Shown here: piece after piece, positions 10,204 to 31,198 of the stretch | Layout of the letters: each line of letters starts with the position of its first letter | Position numbering within the stretch: the stretch's first letter is position 1 | Assembly (NCBI GenBank): GCA_964019415.1 | Contig: OZ025872.1 | Span: 8,076,322 to 8,140,321, forward strand | Direction: 5' to 3' | From: Ianthella basta | Taxonomy: Eukaryota; Porifera; Demospongiae; Verongiida; Ianthellidae | Length of the DNA: 64,000 nt | Notes under the pieces: model-generated | Told to the model about the DNA's origin: nothing | Database searches by the model: none | What the model saw: the letters and a program-made list of their open reading frames with translations, nothing else | Made by a program: the position numbers and the translations under genes

Positions 10204-13200
10204 TCATGACATCCAATTGTAAAAGTAGATTTTCTGCCACACCGGCAAGTATTCAAGAAGCGGATCTGCGCACAGACAGTGGTACACAGTGGCAATAAAC
10301 ACAGATACAGTATACTTCAGTGCTCTTAAGCAGGTGATAATGCTCCCATTCACACATTCACCAGTACACTTCTCTGTTTCTTATCTCAATTCACAGCAGC
10401 AGTACAACATGCATTGCTACAAGTGCCACGATACACACCAAAAACCTTCCTTAAAGGCAGCCCACTACAGTCATTGACTAGATAGCACTATGTCCAGTGG
10501 ATTGGCTCTACACATAAACAGATGTATAGACTGATGGCTTTGAATACAGTTGATGTGTGTACAGGAAACGTAGCCGACACGGGGAAAAACCAGAGCTATA
10601 ACAGTGAAACCTGTCTAAGACAACCACCTTGAGCCAGTTCTAACTCACCTTTATAGCGAGGTGGCTGCTCTACGGAGGTAGACTGCAATGGTTTAGTAAT
10701 ATTTGGGGCCAAGGAGGCTGGCTGTTTTAGAGAGGTGGCTGCCTAACACAGTGACCATCTTAGACAGGTTCCACTGAATCATCAGAATATTTAAAATGAG
10801 CTAAGTGACATGTGATGTATGGCTGACATCAAACAAGTACTGTATATTGGTACAGCTACTTACATGCAGTAAACTGAGCACACAACCATCACTCACCCAA
10901 TATCACATGAAGCAGCGGGACCTTGGCAGACAGAAACTTCAAAACTCTCAAAACAATTGACCTGAGACGATGACAAATGTACACAATCAATACCCAAACT
11001 ACACAGTGGTTGGAAAGGAAATGTCGATGCTAAGAGAGAAAGGGCTGGTGCCAGTTAGACTGCAAACAGTAGCTATAAAACAACATGGGCATTACGTATG
11101 CACTTGCATACACTAGGGGAGAGTGAATATGGCGCCATCTCGTGGACCATTTTGAATATACATATATCCAAGCACAGCACTCCTGTAACATACACAGTAC
11201 CCTGCAGTGTTGTCCGACACACTACATTAACGCTGCAAGTTGGGTGGACAGAACATGTGGTCACTGCCTGGTACTGTGACATGATAGAATGCAATTAAGA
11301 GAGAACAAATTCACTAAATAAAAGTTGCGCCTTTATTAGACAAAGAAAGGATAAGTTAAGATGATGGGTTTTAGGAATAAACAAGTGGGCCCACATGTTC
11401 CTCACTTTGCATAGCTGTCATAGAAAGGAGACCTCAAGAAGTAGAGGAGAAGAACCGTTCTCCTTCGCATCAGTTCCAATTTCTCTGCCTTGTTGAATTG
11501 AGTCACCTTCCCCAATAGATGTAAGCTGCAGGGTAGAGAGAAGGAAGCATTTCTGAATACCGCACAAGCTACTGTAAGAATAAAAATGCAGCTGCACATG
11601 CATTTTTGCACACTTGTAAAGCTACATTGAAACTCACAGAGTCAGTCGTACCACTAAAAGCACAAACATACAAACTGAGAGAGGCTTTCCAGATATACTG
11701 AATGAAACCATATGTTTCAGCAACTAAGCATGAGCCCACACACAAGCCAATGAGTAGTGAACAGTGCGTGGAATGTATTGTTAGTGGAATGGTATTGAGG
11801 CAAAGATGGCTTCTCCTGTTCACCTTGTACTCACCTTGAAAGATCCATGCCCAGAGCAATGACCCACGATATCCAGGAATCTTGTCCAGACACAAACATT
11901 GACAAAACTACACAAACAAAGCAAGGCTGTTAATGGACACATATGTCAACTCACAACCAACACACGTGTCTTCGTATGCAAATCAGCATACCGACACAAC
12001 CACACGAAGAATAACTGCCAGATACTGAACTTCCATTCCGAGGAATGTAATATGCACTCAGGTAACAAACACCTCTGTACTCCCTCAGACAGCAGCAACC
12101 TAACAATGAGGCTGATTGTTCAAGTACAACTCCCTCACTGTTAGTGCTCTACATGTCTAACTGTAGCCTATGATGTAAATGCCCCACTCACTGTGCACGA
12201 GAGGTCTGGCAATGTGGAGGCCCTCTGCCAGCAGCTGAGTGCGGTTCAGCTGAGTGACTAAGGCTGTCGTCCTTTCTGCAGCTTGCATGGTAGGCAGTGT
12301 CTCCTCTCCTGAGGCAAACTGGCTAAGTTCAGAATATGGGATGGATGGGTCTGCAAGATAGAGTGGGCAGGCAGAGATGTTTACAGGCCTGTACCTAACA
12401 GTATGCATCACACACGGCTCCAGCCAAATGCAAGAGCACAGTCATTATGAACAACTCAGCACAAGCACAGAATGTACATATGTATGCAAACAATAAAGTA
12501 AAGGCTAAGGCGGTGGCATAGGGCCCTACACTTGAAGAGTAATGATGCTGAAGTCATTGCCTGCATAAGGTTGCTTGAGAGTTGTTCTTTGGTTGGAAAG
12601 AACCATACAACTGAGGGCTTGTCTGGGACGTCTGTAACATCTCAACCCAACAGAGATCATGTCACTGACAGAGTCTGTTTATCTGTCGCTGGATAACTCT
12701 AACAGAGGGGTCCAGTGACTGAAAGCCCAGAAGTGAAGGTTGCGTGAAGCTCATTTCAAAAGCAGAGGCAGATACAAGTGCAACAGTGTAAGGAGCCTTA
12801 TGTATGGGACACTTTGAGGAATGGCATGGGCAAGTATTCAGACAGATGAGAATAGACCTCAGGTAGAGGAGACAATAGAGAGTCTCCACAACTAGGACGT
12901 GAGCATGCATGCAGTCTCTGATAGCCATTGGCTGCCTGGGTCCACACTCAGGAGCACAGGGTGTTTGCTGGTAAATGTTGCTACTATGGGCGAGGATCTT
13001 ACTGTCAGTCATACCACGCTAGCACACCAAATCAGGCATGGCATACAAGAACTGAAGCGTTGACTGACGTCACAGCACTGGACGTCACGTGCTGATGACA
13101 CAACCACTGCGCGACGCGGCAGAGACGGAACAGATTTAGGGACAGTCTAGTCAACTGCCACACTAGGGTACTCTTGTAGGTTTGTACTCACTTGTACTTT

Positions 13201-16200
13201 AGTAGTTGTAATGGATCATTGTCCAATTGACTCAACATCCTATGCTACACATTGACTGCTGTAATGTTGGGGTAGGTACTTTCAAGAAATTGATGAGTGC
13301 TCTGGTGGACTCAACTATGCTGTATGAAGTGGAAATCTGGGATATGTGAAGTCTGGAAGCAATAGAGCAAGTACAGCTGTGTGCTCTCCGTATGTTCTTT
13401 GGTGCAGGCACCTTACATCCAAAGGCATCATTGATGACGGAGATGGAGTCTTTACCAAAAGTGAAGGAGGCAAGAGTAGAGGTGTGTGCCCTTCTGGTTC
13501 AAGGTAGTGATGAGTAAGGCTTACGAAGGCACGCTGCAGGCAGTGGAATGTGGTAGGGATAAGAAGTATGGGAAGGGGCATTGGTGAATGTGAGTGGCAC
13601 GAGTGGCAAGTAAGTGGTGGTGTGACCAGGGAGTTATCAGAGGCGGATGTGAAAGGCACGTTGCTGAGCGCTGCTTGTAGAAATTACAGGATGATAGGAG
13701 AAAAGAGATCGACGCATAAGAAGTCAAAGTTGGCACTGATGAAGCAGACAGCGGAGTGTGTGGTTGAGCCAAATTGTGCATTTCTGAAGTCAATGGTTGA
13801 AAGGAGGATGATGTTGAAGTTAAGAGTTTGAAATGTGTTTTTCCTAATTGAGATGAGAAGGTGGCAATTGAGTAAAGAGAGGAGAATACGTGCAAGGAGT
13901 GTGGCAGTGGGGATGTAGAGGATGTGGGCATGTACTCCAACATGACTGCTTCTTCAGAAACCACGCCCCTTATGGTAAATCTATAAAGTTCGCAACCATG
14001 ACATCATTAAATGGTCACCTCAAGGTAATACTGCAGTCTTCACTTGCTCAAAATCAGAAGGGTCACAGACGTAAGAAGTGAATGAAGTTAAGCAAGAAAT
14101 AGTTCTCTTGTTTGTGTTACTAACACTGAAATGCACTTAGTAAGGAGACATGAAGCTTTGCATGGTAAAACAAAGCTTCAAAACTTTAGGAAGCTTCGAA
14201 TAGTTGTGAAGCCTTGACGGTTCAAGGCCTAGTTCATAACTACATCGCTCAGACATAGAACTTCAAGGTATATTGGTTTGAGCAAATATGTAGCAGCACT
14301 GCAGGATACTTCAAGCAGTGTGAACATAAGCAGCAATGCAAGTGTACCAAACAATCCACACCCAGTACCAGATTCCGACAGACAGGTAGATGCAGTAACA
14401 TAAAACTATAGCATTATACAAAAGTTGTGTCTCCTTTGGCAGCTCCTTTCACCATCATCCCTTCCAGTCCCACATGTACAGGATATATGGCTAAACGCAT
14501 GCCTAGCCTAATTGCGATTTCACCAAACAAGAAACAATTTTTCTAACATACGTATTTAATGATAAGACTATACTTGCTGACCTCCGCGGATGGATCGCAG
14601 TATGTTTCCAGTGCGAGGGCCTCGCCATGCCTGTGGCTGTGCCGCTGACTGCTGCAGTTGCTGGTATTCTATTCCACTGCCCTGCTCTTCTCCTACCTTC
14701 AACTTGGTTCGATCCGCAGCAGGTATAGGAGGTGAGAGGAGTAGACCATAGTGCTTCTTGTAGACAATCCAAGACTGCAAGATGGTCCTGTGGGCATTGC
14801 AAACAGGCAAATAGTACATCTGTAGGAGCATGGCATACGTTAACCTAGGGCAATGATAGAGACTCAGGAGGTGCCCTTCTATGGCATGCTCAATTTCATA
14901 TGTATGTACCATGTAAGGAGATTCACAAGGTACAGTGGAACTTGTCTAAGATGGTCACTGTGTTAGGAAGCACTTCTCTAAAGTAGCCAGCCTCCCTGGC
15001 CCCAATAGCACTAAAGCATTGCACTCTACCTCTGTAGAGCAGCCATCTCTCTATAAAGGCCAATTACTAGACGAATGTAAGACATTGTGGGGGCGAGCAG
15101 GAGTATGAAGGGGCATGTTGGCAAATAATGGTTGAGACAGTATGATGTGCACTAAGGTGTGCAATGCAGTGTATGTGTCCTGCCATGAAGTGCGAAGTCA
15201 GACATGATGGATGAATAGCTGGTAGGCAGCAGGTCTTGGATAGAATTATGCTTAGCTGTCAATGGGTTGTGGCTAGGGAATTTGCCTACTTGGCACTGTC
15301 GTGAGCAATTATTGCTATATAGCTGGAATGCCCAGAGGAGACAACAGAGGTTATTATGAGCTGCCTAGCTATGTACAGGTGTGAGAGCATGCAGGAAGAA
15401 GCGACATGACTGTGATGGGCAATGCCATAGGTGTCAGTGGAAATGGCTGGTGTATGTTAAGACGCATTGAAATGAGTAGCAATAATTATAAGCCAAACTC
15501 AACATGTTACACATTGACTTTTTGTACGCAGTTGACAAAGGCCAACGTGGCCGAAACGCCCTGCATCGATTGTTATTGATTCTGCTACGTATATGCTCAT
15601 GATCAGTTAGCCCGGTATCAACAACGTAGCAATGAGCCTCTACGACATCATCATGAAACTCAAAAGGAAAAAGGAACAGCGCATGCATGGCCATGTGTGA
15701 AATTAATGTCCAGGAAAGTAACAGTAATGTGCCCAATTGCAATTGCCCAATAGACAATAAAAGGATCGAGGGGCAAAGTCGGCTACAGCGACAGCGAGCA
15801 AGAGAAGGTAACTGTCGAAGCTACAGCACACTGCGCACCTGGCCCATGCCGTCCTTGACAGCCAACTGGTCCAGTGCACCCTCACGCTTGATCCTGACAG
15901 GCCGCCCTCCAGCGGAATCATAAGAATGTGAAGCGCTACTGGACCGAGTCAACTTCAGTCAACAAGGAGCAAGAGCTAGTGGGCAAAACGCTAAACGACG
16001 GCGGCATGGCAGGCTCCTGACTCGGCTTGAGCCGAGAGGCAGCATGAACTTGCGCACTATGGATGGTATTGCACAAGGTAAGCTATTGTGCAATGCGACG
16101 TACGCACTATGGATGGTCAGAAAAATATTGGTTCCCTGGGGCCATAATCGGCCTACGTGCCATATATGGAAACTAAATGAGACGTACCAAAACTTCCAGT

Positions 16201-18165
16201 TTTCGCACCACCCAGAAGAGAGGGGCTTCGCTTGGCTTGCCCAATAACTGGCCCACAGGTGGCCGTCTTAGACAGGTTCTACTGTAGCACATAAATTAGG
16301 CCTAAAAGGGTGTGCTGTGCACGATCATGGCACAGTGTACTTGTGAGACAAGCACACTAAGCATTAACATATAGCAGGTAGTGAATAGTAGGAGGATGAG
16401 ACATACTAGCATGTACGTTACATAGCATTATGTATGTAAGCTGCCAGTCTATACACACAAACAGTGGCATACAATGCCAGTTTAGTTTACTTGCATGCAC
16501 ACACAAGACACTGTTAAGAGTCCGTAGACTACATGTAGGCTTATAGTTGGTGTGTGGAGGGTGAGACTCACTTTGTGATCACAATCAGAAGGACAGCGAG
16601 CCATTTCACTGGTTCGTTGCCTTTACGCAGTGCAAAGAGCTCCACTGCCACTTCGAGGTAGTCCAGTATTGAAAGCAGGTACACAACTCTCCTTGAGGAC
16701 CCAACACACTGCATGGGGAGAAACCAACACAAAGACATAGTCATAGTCAGGTGACTAAGGATTTCGTCAAAGTGTCAATGTGCAGTTGAACACACACGCT
16801 ACATATGTATTCAATTGCTATGATCCCAGATATTCACTAGAAATACAGAGTGTCCATTTGTCTACCTTCACTCACACCTATACTGCTCAGCATTTATATT
16901 GGGAGAGCAATAGTAAGCAAAGCATGAAGAGTAACCAAGCGTACACATAACACTGGTCACTCCCAATAGTGGGCATTCAAGTAGACCTCACTGCTGATGG
17001 ATTTAATAGTACACTTTGTAACATATTAGGTCTCAGACGACAGGGCATTCTCAACCATAAGTGAAACAGGAACAGATTGCAGCTGCAATGGTCACCAGCT
17101 AGAGTGCCTGCGTGTGGCCACACACTCACAGTGCTAAGCTTGTCTTGGACTTTGTAGTATGAGGCCAGGAGACGGTCATTGTAGAAGGAAAAGAAGTTGG
17201 ACGCTGCATACACGAGTTCAGTGTGGTCCTGTTGGGCTCCGAACCGAACTGCAGGAGATCAATAATGTAGAGGGATACATACGTAGCCAAATGAACACAT
17301 GACTTCCAAGAGTTCATTTTGGCACAGAATGTGAAGTGCAAAATTCGTATGCTATCACAGCAATAGCCACTACTGTAGCTATGGGTGGTGTACTTTTGCG
17401 GATGGTTGCAGATCAGTCAAAACTATGAAAGTTTAACTCTGCGAAAGTTAAAGAGTATACAGTACATACATAGCTAATCCATCCCAGGCACATGTGTATA
17501 AAACCAAGAACAACATAAGCAGTGCAGAACAGTGCTCCTGACACTCCAGAGGGTCTGTACCAACAGCCTACCAGGACCCAGCACTTGACTGAGGTGCATC
17601 CTGCAACTGAAGGGCCAACGAAGAAATCTCTACTCTGGCACAACATATGCTGACCGGGCAAAGTGCATCCTGCACAGTCAAGGAGTGTCTTCTTCATGAG
17701 CAGGTTTTACAAATACACAGATGCAGCCTACCACATGTACTGTATGCATTAGCCACTTATGCCATGATCAGTGACCAGTCTAACCACATTTTAAGTTTAC
17801 CCGACCCATTGCCACTCTTCCTGCACACATGCAACATGCGAGTGTGCCACATACCAAACTTCAACACAACGTGCTTGGGGCGATTCACATACAACTTGAC
17901 ATCCGTTGCATGATGTACTGGTGTACTACGCACCGGAGCAGGTATGTCCATAATGATATGCTCCAGCTTGATGCTTACCTGGCAGAATGTAGCCGAGAAC
18001 GCGAACCACCGTTTCCAGTTTCGAAGCTTGCTCTGGATTCTTTTCGACCCACCCAGTATAGGCCTTTGGTGCCTGCTTCACGACCTTTAGCAGGTTTCGC
18101 AGGAGAACGATGTACTGTGGCTCGCCGTTAATCGGTTGAGCTGGAGCTTCCATCGAGGCTTCCAT
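10204..18165 (-). CDS. PEX16: PEX16 peroxisomal membrane biogenesis protein
   Basis: PEX16 is an integral membrane protein that, with PEX3 and PEX19, places membrane proteins into new peroxisomes. I rebuilt nine exons, all with GT..AG borders and matching phases: 18165-17979, 17248-17130, 16708-16572, 14787-14582, 12350-12192, 11907-11835, 11525-11406, 10961-10897 and 10265-10204. They total 1128 nt, or 375 aa, against 336 in human. Recognisable blocks in order: ASKLETVVRVLGYIL and ELVYAASNFFSFYND near the N-terminus; SILDYLEVAVELF; LLAEGLHIARPLVHILSMF; MRRRTVLLLYFLRSPFYD; and the C-terminal hallmark EYLPVWQKIYFYNW. The start is the ATG at 18165; an upstream in-frame TTG is not expected to be used. 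Introns hold MITE copies, a LINE fragment and a Penelope-type fragment. The gene is head-to-head with the sulfotransferase. Identity rests on recalled family sequence; phases and borders are seen directly. Confidence 0.95.
10602..10776. mobile_element. MITE family A, full-length copy
   Basis: A 175-bp element in the last PEX16 intron. Terminal inverted repeats CAGTGAAACCTGTCTAAGA and TCTTAGACAGGTTCCACTG flank a second inner pair of GAGGTGGCTG-type repeats. No coding capacity. Other copies or parts are at 1637-2040, 14929-16289, 58003-58095, 58992-59163 and 63773-63835. The transposase superfamily cannot be assigned by eye. Confidence 0.85.
13290..13860 (+). mobile_element. degenerate LINE reverse-transcriptase 3' fragment
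   Basis: Plus-strand reading with several stops and shifts gives blocks such as EIWDM, IEQVQLCALRMFFGAGTLHP and KEARVEVCALL. These resemble the region following the reverse-transcriptase core in non-LTR retrotransposons of aquatic invertebrates. It lies antisense in the PEX16 intron between exons 4 and 5. The long open frames on the opposite strand are its shadow. It is inactive. Confidence 0.65.
14929..16289. mobile_element. MITE family A copy split by a 1.2-kb insertion
   Basis: The left end (14929-15063, ACAGTGGAACTTGTCTAAGA onward) and right end (16243-16289, ending TAGACAGGTTCTACTGTA) together equal one MITE like that at 58992-59163. They are separated by about 1.18 kb absent from the other copies. 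The whole assembly lies in the PEX16 intron between exons 3 and 4. Confidence 0.7.
15521..15720 (+). mobile_element. Penelope-like element 5' fragment (putative)
   Basis: The motif TTGACAAAGGCC-AACGT-GGCCGAAAC at about 15533-15556 has a 4-bp GGCC hairpin followed by GAAAC. It strongly resembles the terminal motif of the Penelope-like element at 49724-50953. Downstream sequence can encode basic residues (KLKRKKEQR), as in the N-terminal part of such elements. No reverse-transcriptase motif remains. The fragment sits inside the insertion that splits the MITE. Confidence 0.45.
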
Positions 18166-18370
18166 CTCGTAGAACAAAATGGCTGCCTCACGTGAGTGTA
18201 GATTTGACGCCCAGAGGCCAGTAAGATTATTCGCTCCTGGGCGTTAGCGCGCACCAGTTGCATTCCGAGCGCACCGCATCAATACTTAACTCAAACGTGC
18301 CAACCGTCAGCCATGGTTGGGCAATGGTTTCGGACGTGCACCTCATCGAGGGGGCAGAACGGCTACAGTG
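18166..18370. promoter_or_regulatory. divergent promoter region, PEX16 / sulfotransferase
   Basis: Only 205 bp separate the two ATGs, which point away from each other, so both 5' UTRs and core promoters must fit here. The stretch is GC-richer than the flanks, has no obvious TATA box and contains the E-box CACGTG at 18189-18194. Shared regulation is an inference. Confidence 0.6.
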
Positions 18371-19675
18371 ATGTCCAGACAGAGGCTGCTGTTGCTTGCC
18401 GTGGCATGTTCGTCTTTTCTGGGACTGACGGCTCTGTTCCGTATACAGGGGATGACCAGCAGAGGGGGACGGGCCTATCTGAAGTCCAGTTTCAGTGCTA
18501 GTTCTCTGAACGATTCCAAGTGGGTTAAAAGCAACACTGTTCCTCAGGTGAAAGCTTACGAGCGTCTAGACGAAATTGTGACAAGCATAAAGAGCGTGCT
18601 TCCGTCCAAGTTTGTTCCTGCCTACTCCAATCCCTGTTGGTTTTCGAGGAGTACGCCACATCTCGACCTCTCTTCGCACCCCCGTCCCATACAACTGGCA
18701 TGCCTCCCAAAGTTCTTTCTCATTGGCTACCCCAAGTGCGGCACAACCCAACTGTACAACATACTCTCCCTCCATCCTCAGTTTGCACATCCACTTCGCA
18801 AGGAGCTACACTGGTGGACTAGGCCTCACAAGTTTTCATCTCGTGCCCAGACAGCAGAAAGTGTACGAGAGTATGTGTTCTTGATGCAAATGGCAACAAA
18901 GAAGATGCTGAAGATGAAACGTAAAGATATCATTACTGGGGATCTCAGTGCATCAACGGCGTGGAGGCTACCTTTTGACATGACTGTTCACACTTTCCCA
19001 CCAGATTCAATGCCTTATGTACTGTCCAAGGTACTTCCCAATGCAAAGTATATAGTCATTATGCGAGATCCAGTTGAACACATTTACTCGCGATTCTGGT
19101 ACTCCTGTCAGGTTTCAAAAATCACAGATATGGGTGACATTCTCCTGCGCTATGGTCCATGGATATTTGAGCGGATGGTGGATGTGGATGTGCACCAAAT
19201 GAAGCAATGCATTCAAGATCACAGTGCACACAAATGCTCGTTTGATCCCTCCCTTAGACGCAGTTATTCTGTACCAACTGTTTCCAGTGAAAGAGAAAAG
19301 AGTATTATTGACAACAGAAAATGTGGTTACATTGAATTTGCTGATTCCATATACTACATAACTTTGAAGGAGTGGCTGCAGATTATACCCCTGGATAAAT
19401 TTCTTTTCCTTCGTACCGAAGACCTTGCATCTGACCCAGTGTCCATGGCTCAGAGAATATTCGAGTTTCTCGAATTGGAGGAGATGGATCCTCACCTCCT
19501 AGAGATGCACCTTGCAACTCTAGGCAGGTCTAATGAACAGGACTACATTCATGAAGGCAACCTCACAATCACACCAAGGGCAAGGAGAATTCTTGATGAG
19601 TTCCTTGCACCTTTTAATCAAAAGCTAGCAAAACTTTTGAATGATGATAAATTTTTATGGAAGGATATTTTATGA
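18371..19675 (+). CDS. Golgi carbohydrate sulfotransferase, CHST15-like
   Basis: Intronless gene for a 434-residue type II Golgi protein that transfers sulfate from PAPS to a sugar chain. Residues about 5-23 (LLLLAVACSSFLGLTALF) form the signal anchor. The 5'-phosphosulfate loop is LIGYPKCGTTQLY (about 117-129), followed by KELHWWTR (about 144-151). The 3'-phosphate motif is IMRDPVEHIYSRF (about 230-242). Later blocks (YYITLKEWLQIIPLDKFLFLRTEDL) also fit the family. The HWWTR block and the PKCGTT spacing point to N-acetylgalactosamine 4-sulfate 6-O-sulfotransferase relatives (CHST15), though substrate cannot be read from sequence. The frame is open upstream to a TTG at 18317, but the first ATG, directly before the anchor, is 18371. 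Lack of introns beside intron-rich neighbours may mean origin by retrocopy. Confidence 0.93.
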   Translation: MSRQRLLLLAVACSSFLGLTALFRIQGMTSRGGRAYLKSSFSASSLNDSKWVKSNTVPQVKAYERLDEIVTSIKSVLPSKFVPAYSNPCWFSRSTPHLDLSSHPRPIQLACLPKFFLIGYPKCGTTQLYNILSLHPQFAHPLRKELHWWTRPHKFSSRAQTAESVREYVFLMQMATKKMLKMKRKDIITGDLSASTAWRLPFDMTVHTFPPDSMPYVLSKVLPNAKYIVIMRDPVEHIYSRFWYSCQVSKITDMGDILLRYGPWIFERMVDVDVHQMKQCIQDHSAHKCSFDPSLRRSYSVPTVSSEREKSIIDNRKCGYIEFADSIYYITLKEWLQIIPLDKFLFLRTEDLASDPVSMAQRIFEFLELEEMDPHLLEMHLATLGRSNEQDYIHEGNLTITPRARRILDEFLAPFNQKLAKLLNDDKFLWKDIL

Positions 19676-20142
19676 TTCTTTTTTCATCATTTGCCATTAA
19701 TTTTTGTATCTATTTGTCATTTCTCACTTCCATGTTTATGACTACGCACTGCAGACATTCTGTCTATATAGCAGCCCAGCCCTTTGTTATGCAGTGGCAT
19801 GTGATTGTTCCATAGGTATGTTTGTAACTCCTCCACCTGCCTGCAGGGCATTGGAGCGGCCTACTTTGCAGGATGGGAAATTGAACTGCTGTGGCCGAAC
19901 TCTCCATTAATTCTATCCATCTAGCTATATTGACATGTTCTCACTTCACATACGTAGCTATGTATAGCTATACAGTGCATGTGCAAACAACCACCACCAC
20001 CACCCCTACATACCTTAGCTGTACTACCATGCTGTCTGAGGATACATGGACTACTGAATATATAGCCGTTACGCATGGTAGGACCATCACACCCAAGGCC
20101 ATGCATGTGCTTAGCAAAATAAATTATTCATAAGAGCCAAAA

Positions 20143-30694
<10,552 letters not shown>

Positions 30695-31198
30695 TACATT
30701 AGTATTGTTATGTGCCTCTCAATTACATTGTGATGCGTCAATGTACCATAAAGACGATAGCAATTTGAGGCAATTTCTTTTCATTTTTGCACTGATCACA
30801 TGTTTCTCACAATTACATGTATTAATTATCTCACTTTCATGCTCCCTGGCATTGAATATAGAAGATTAGCATGCTCACCAAGGTCACACATTACATGAAA
30901 GACAACGTTTGGAACTACACTTGGCAATGAATTAAAGAGGGGGAAGGGGAAATTGGCAGTGAACCAGACCAACACTGGCAGCCTCCAGATCTCCAGATCT
31001 TTAGCCTGTCGACCTTTTAGCAGCCGGGTCACTGGCCATTAGAGGGTCCGGTTCACTGCCATTTTCAGAGAGTATAGTTGACATAAGATAATTATTGGAC
31101 GCACAACTAAGACTAAATTGCACTTTCATTGGTAATACTAAAATGTTACTGTAGCAGACTGTAAGTTTCTATATTAATGAGAACCTTGAACAGTCGAC
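30695..31198. other. GCC1 3' flank
   Basis: Presumed 3' UTR and intergenic spacer between GCC1 and the duplicated array. No canonical AATAAA is obvious close to the stop and no gene was recognised. Confidence 0.5.

Noticed and set aside
13315-13964. Two overlapping minus-strand open frames of 114 and 147 codons
   Set aside because: Antisense shadow of the degenerate LINE fragment read on the plus strand; composition is low-complexity Ser/His/Pro.
18317-18370. Upstream extension of the sulfotransferase frame
   Set aside because: It begins with TTG; the first ATG at 18371 directly precedes the signal anchor and gives a normal type II topology.
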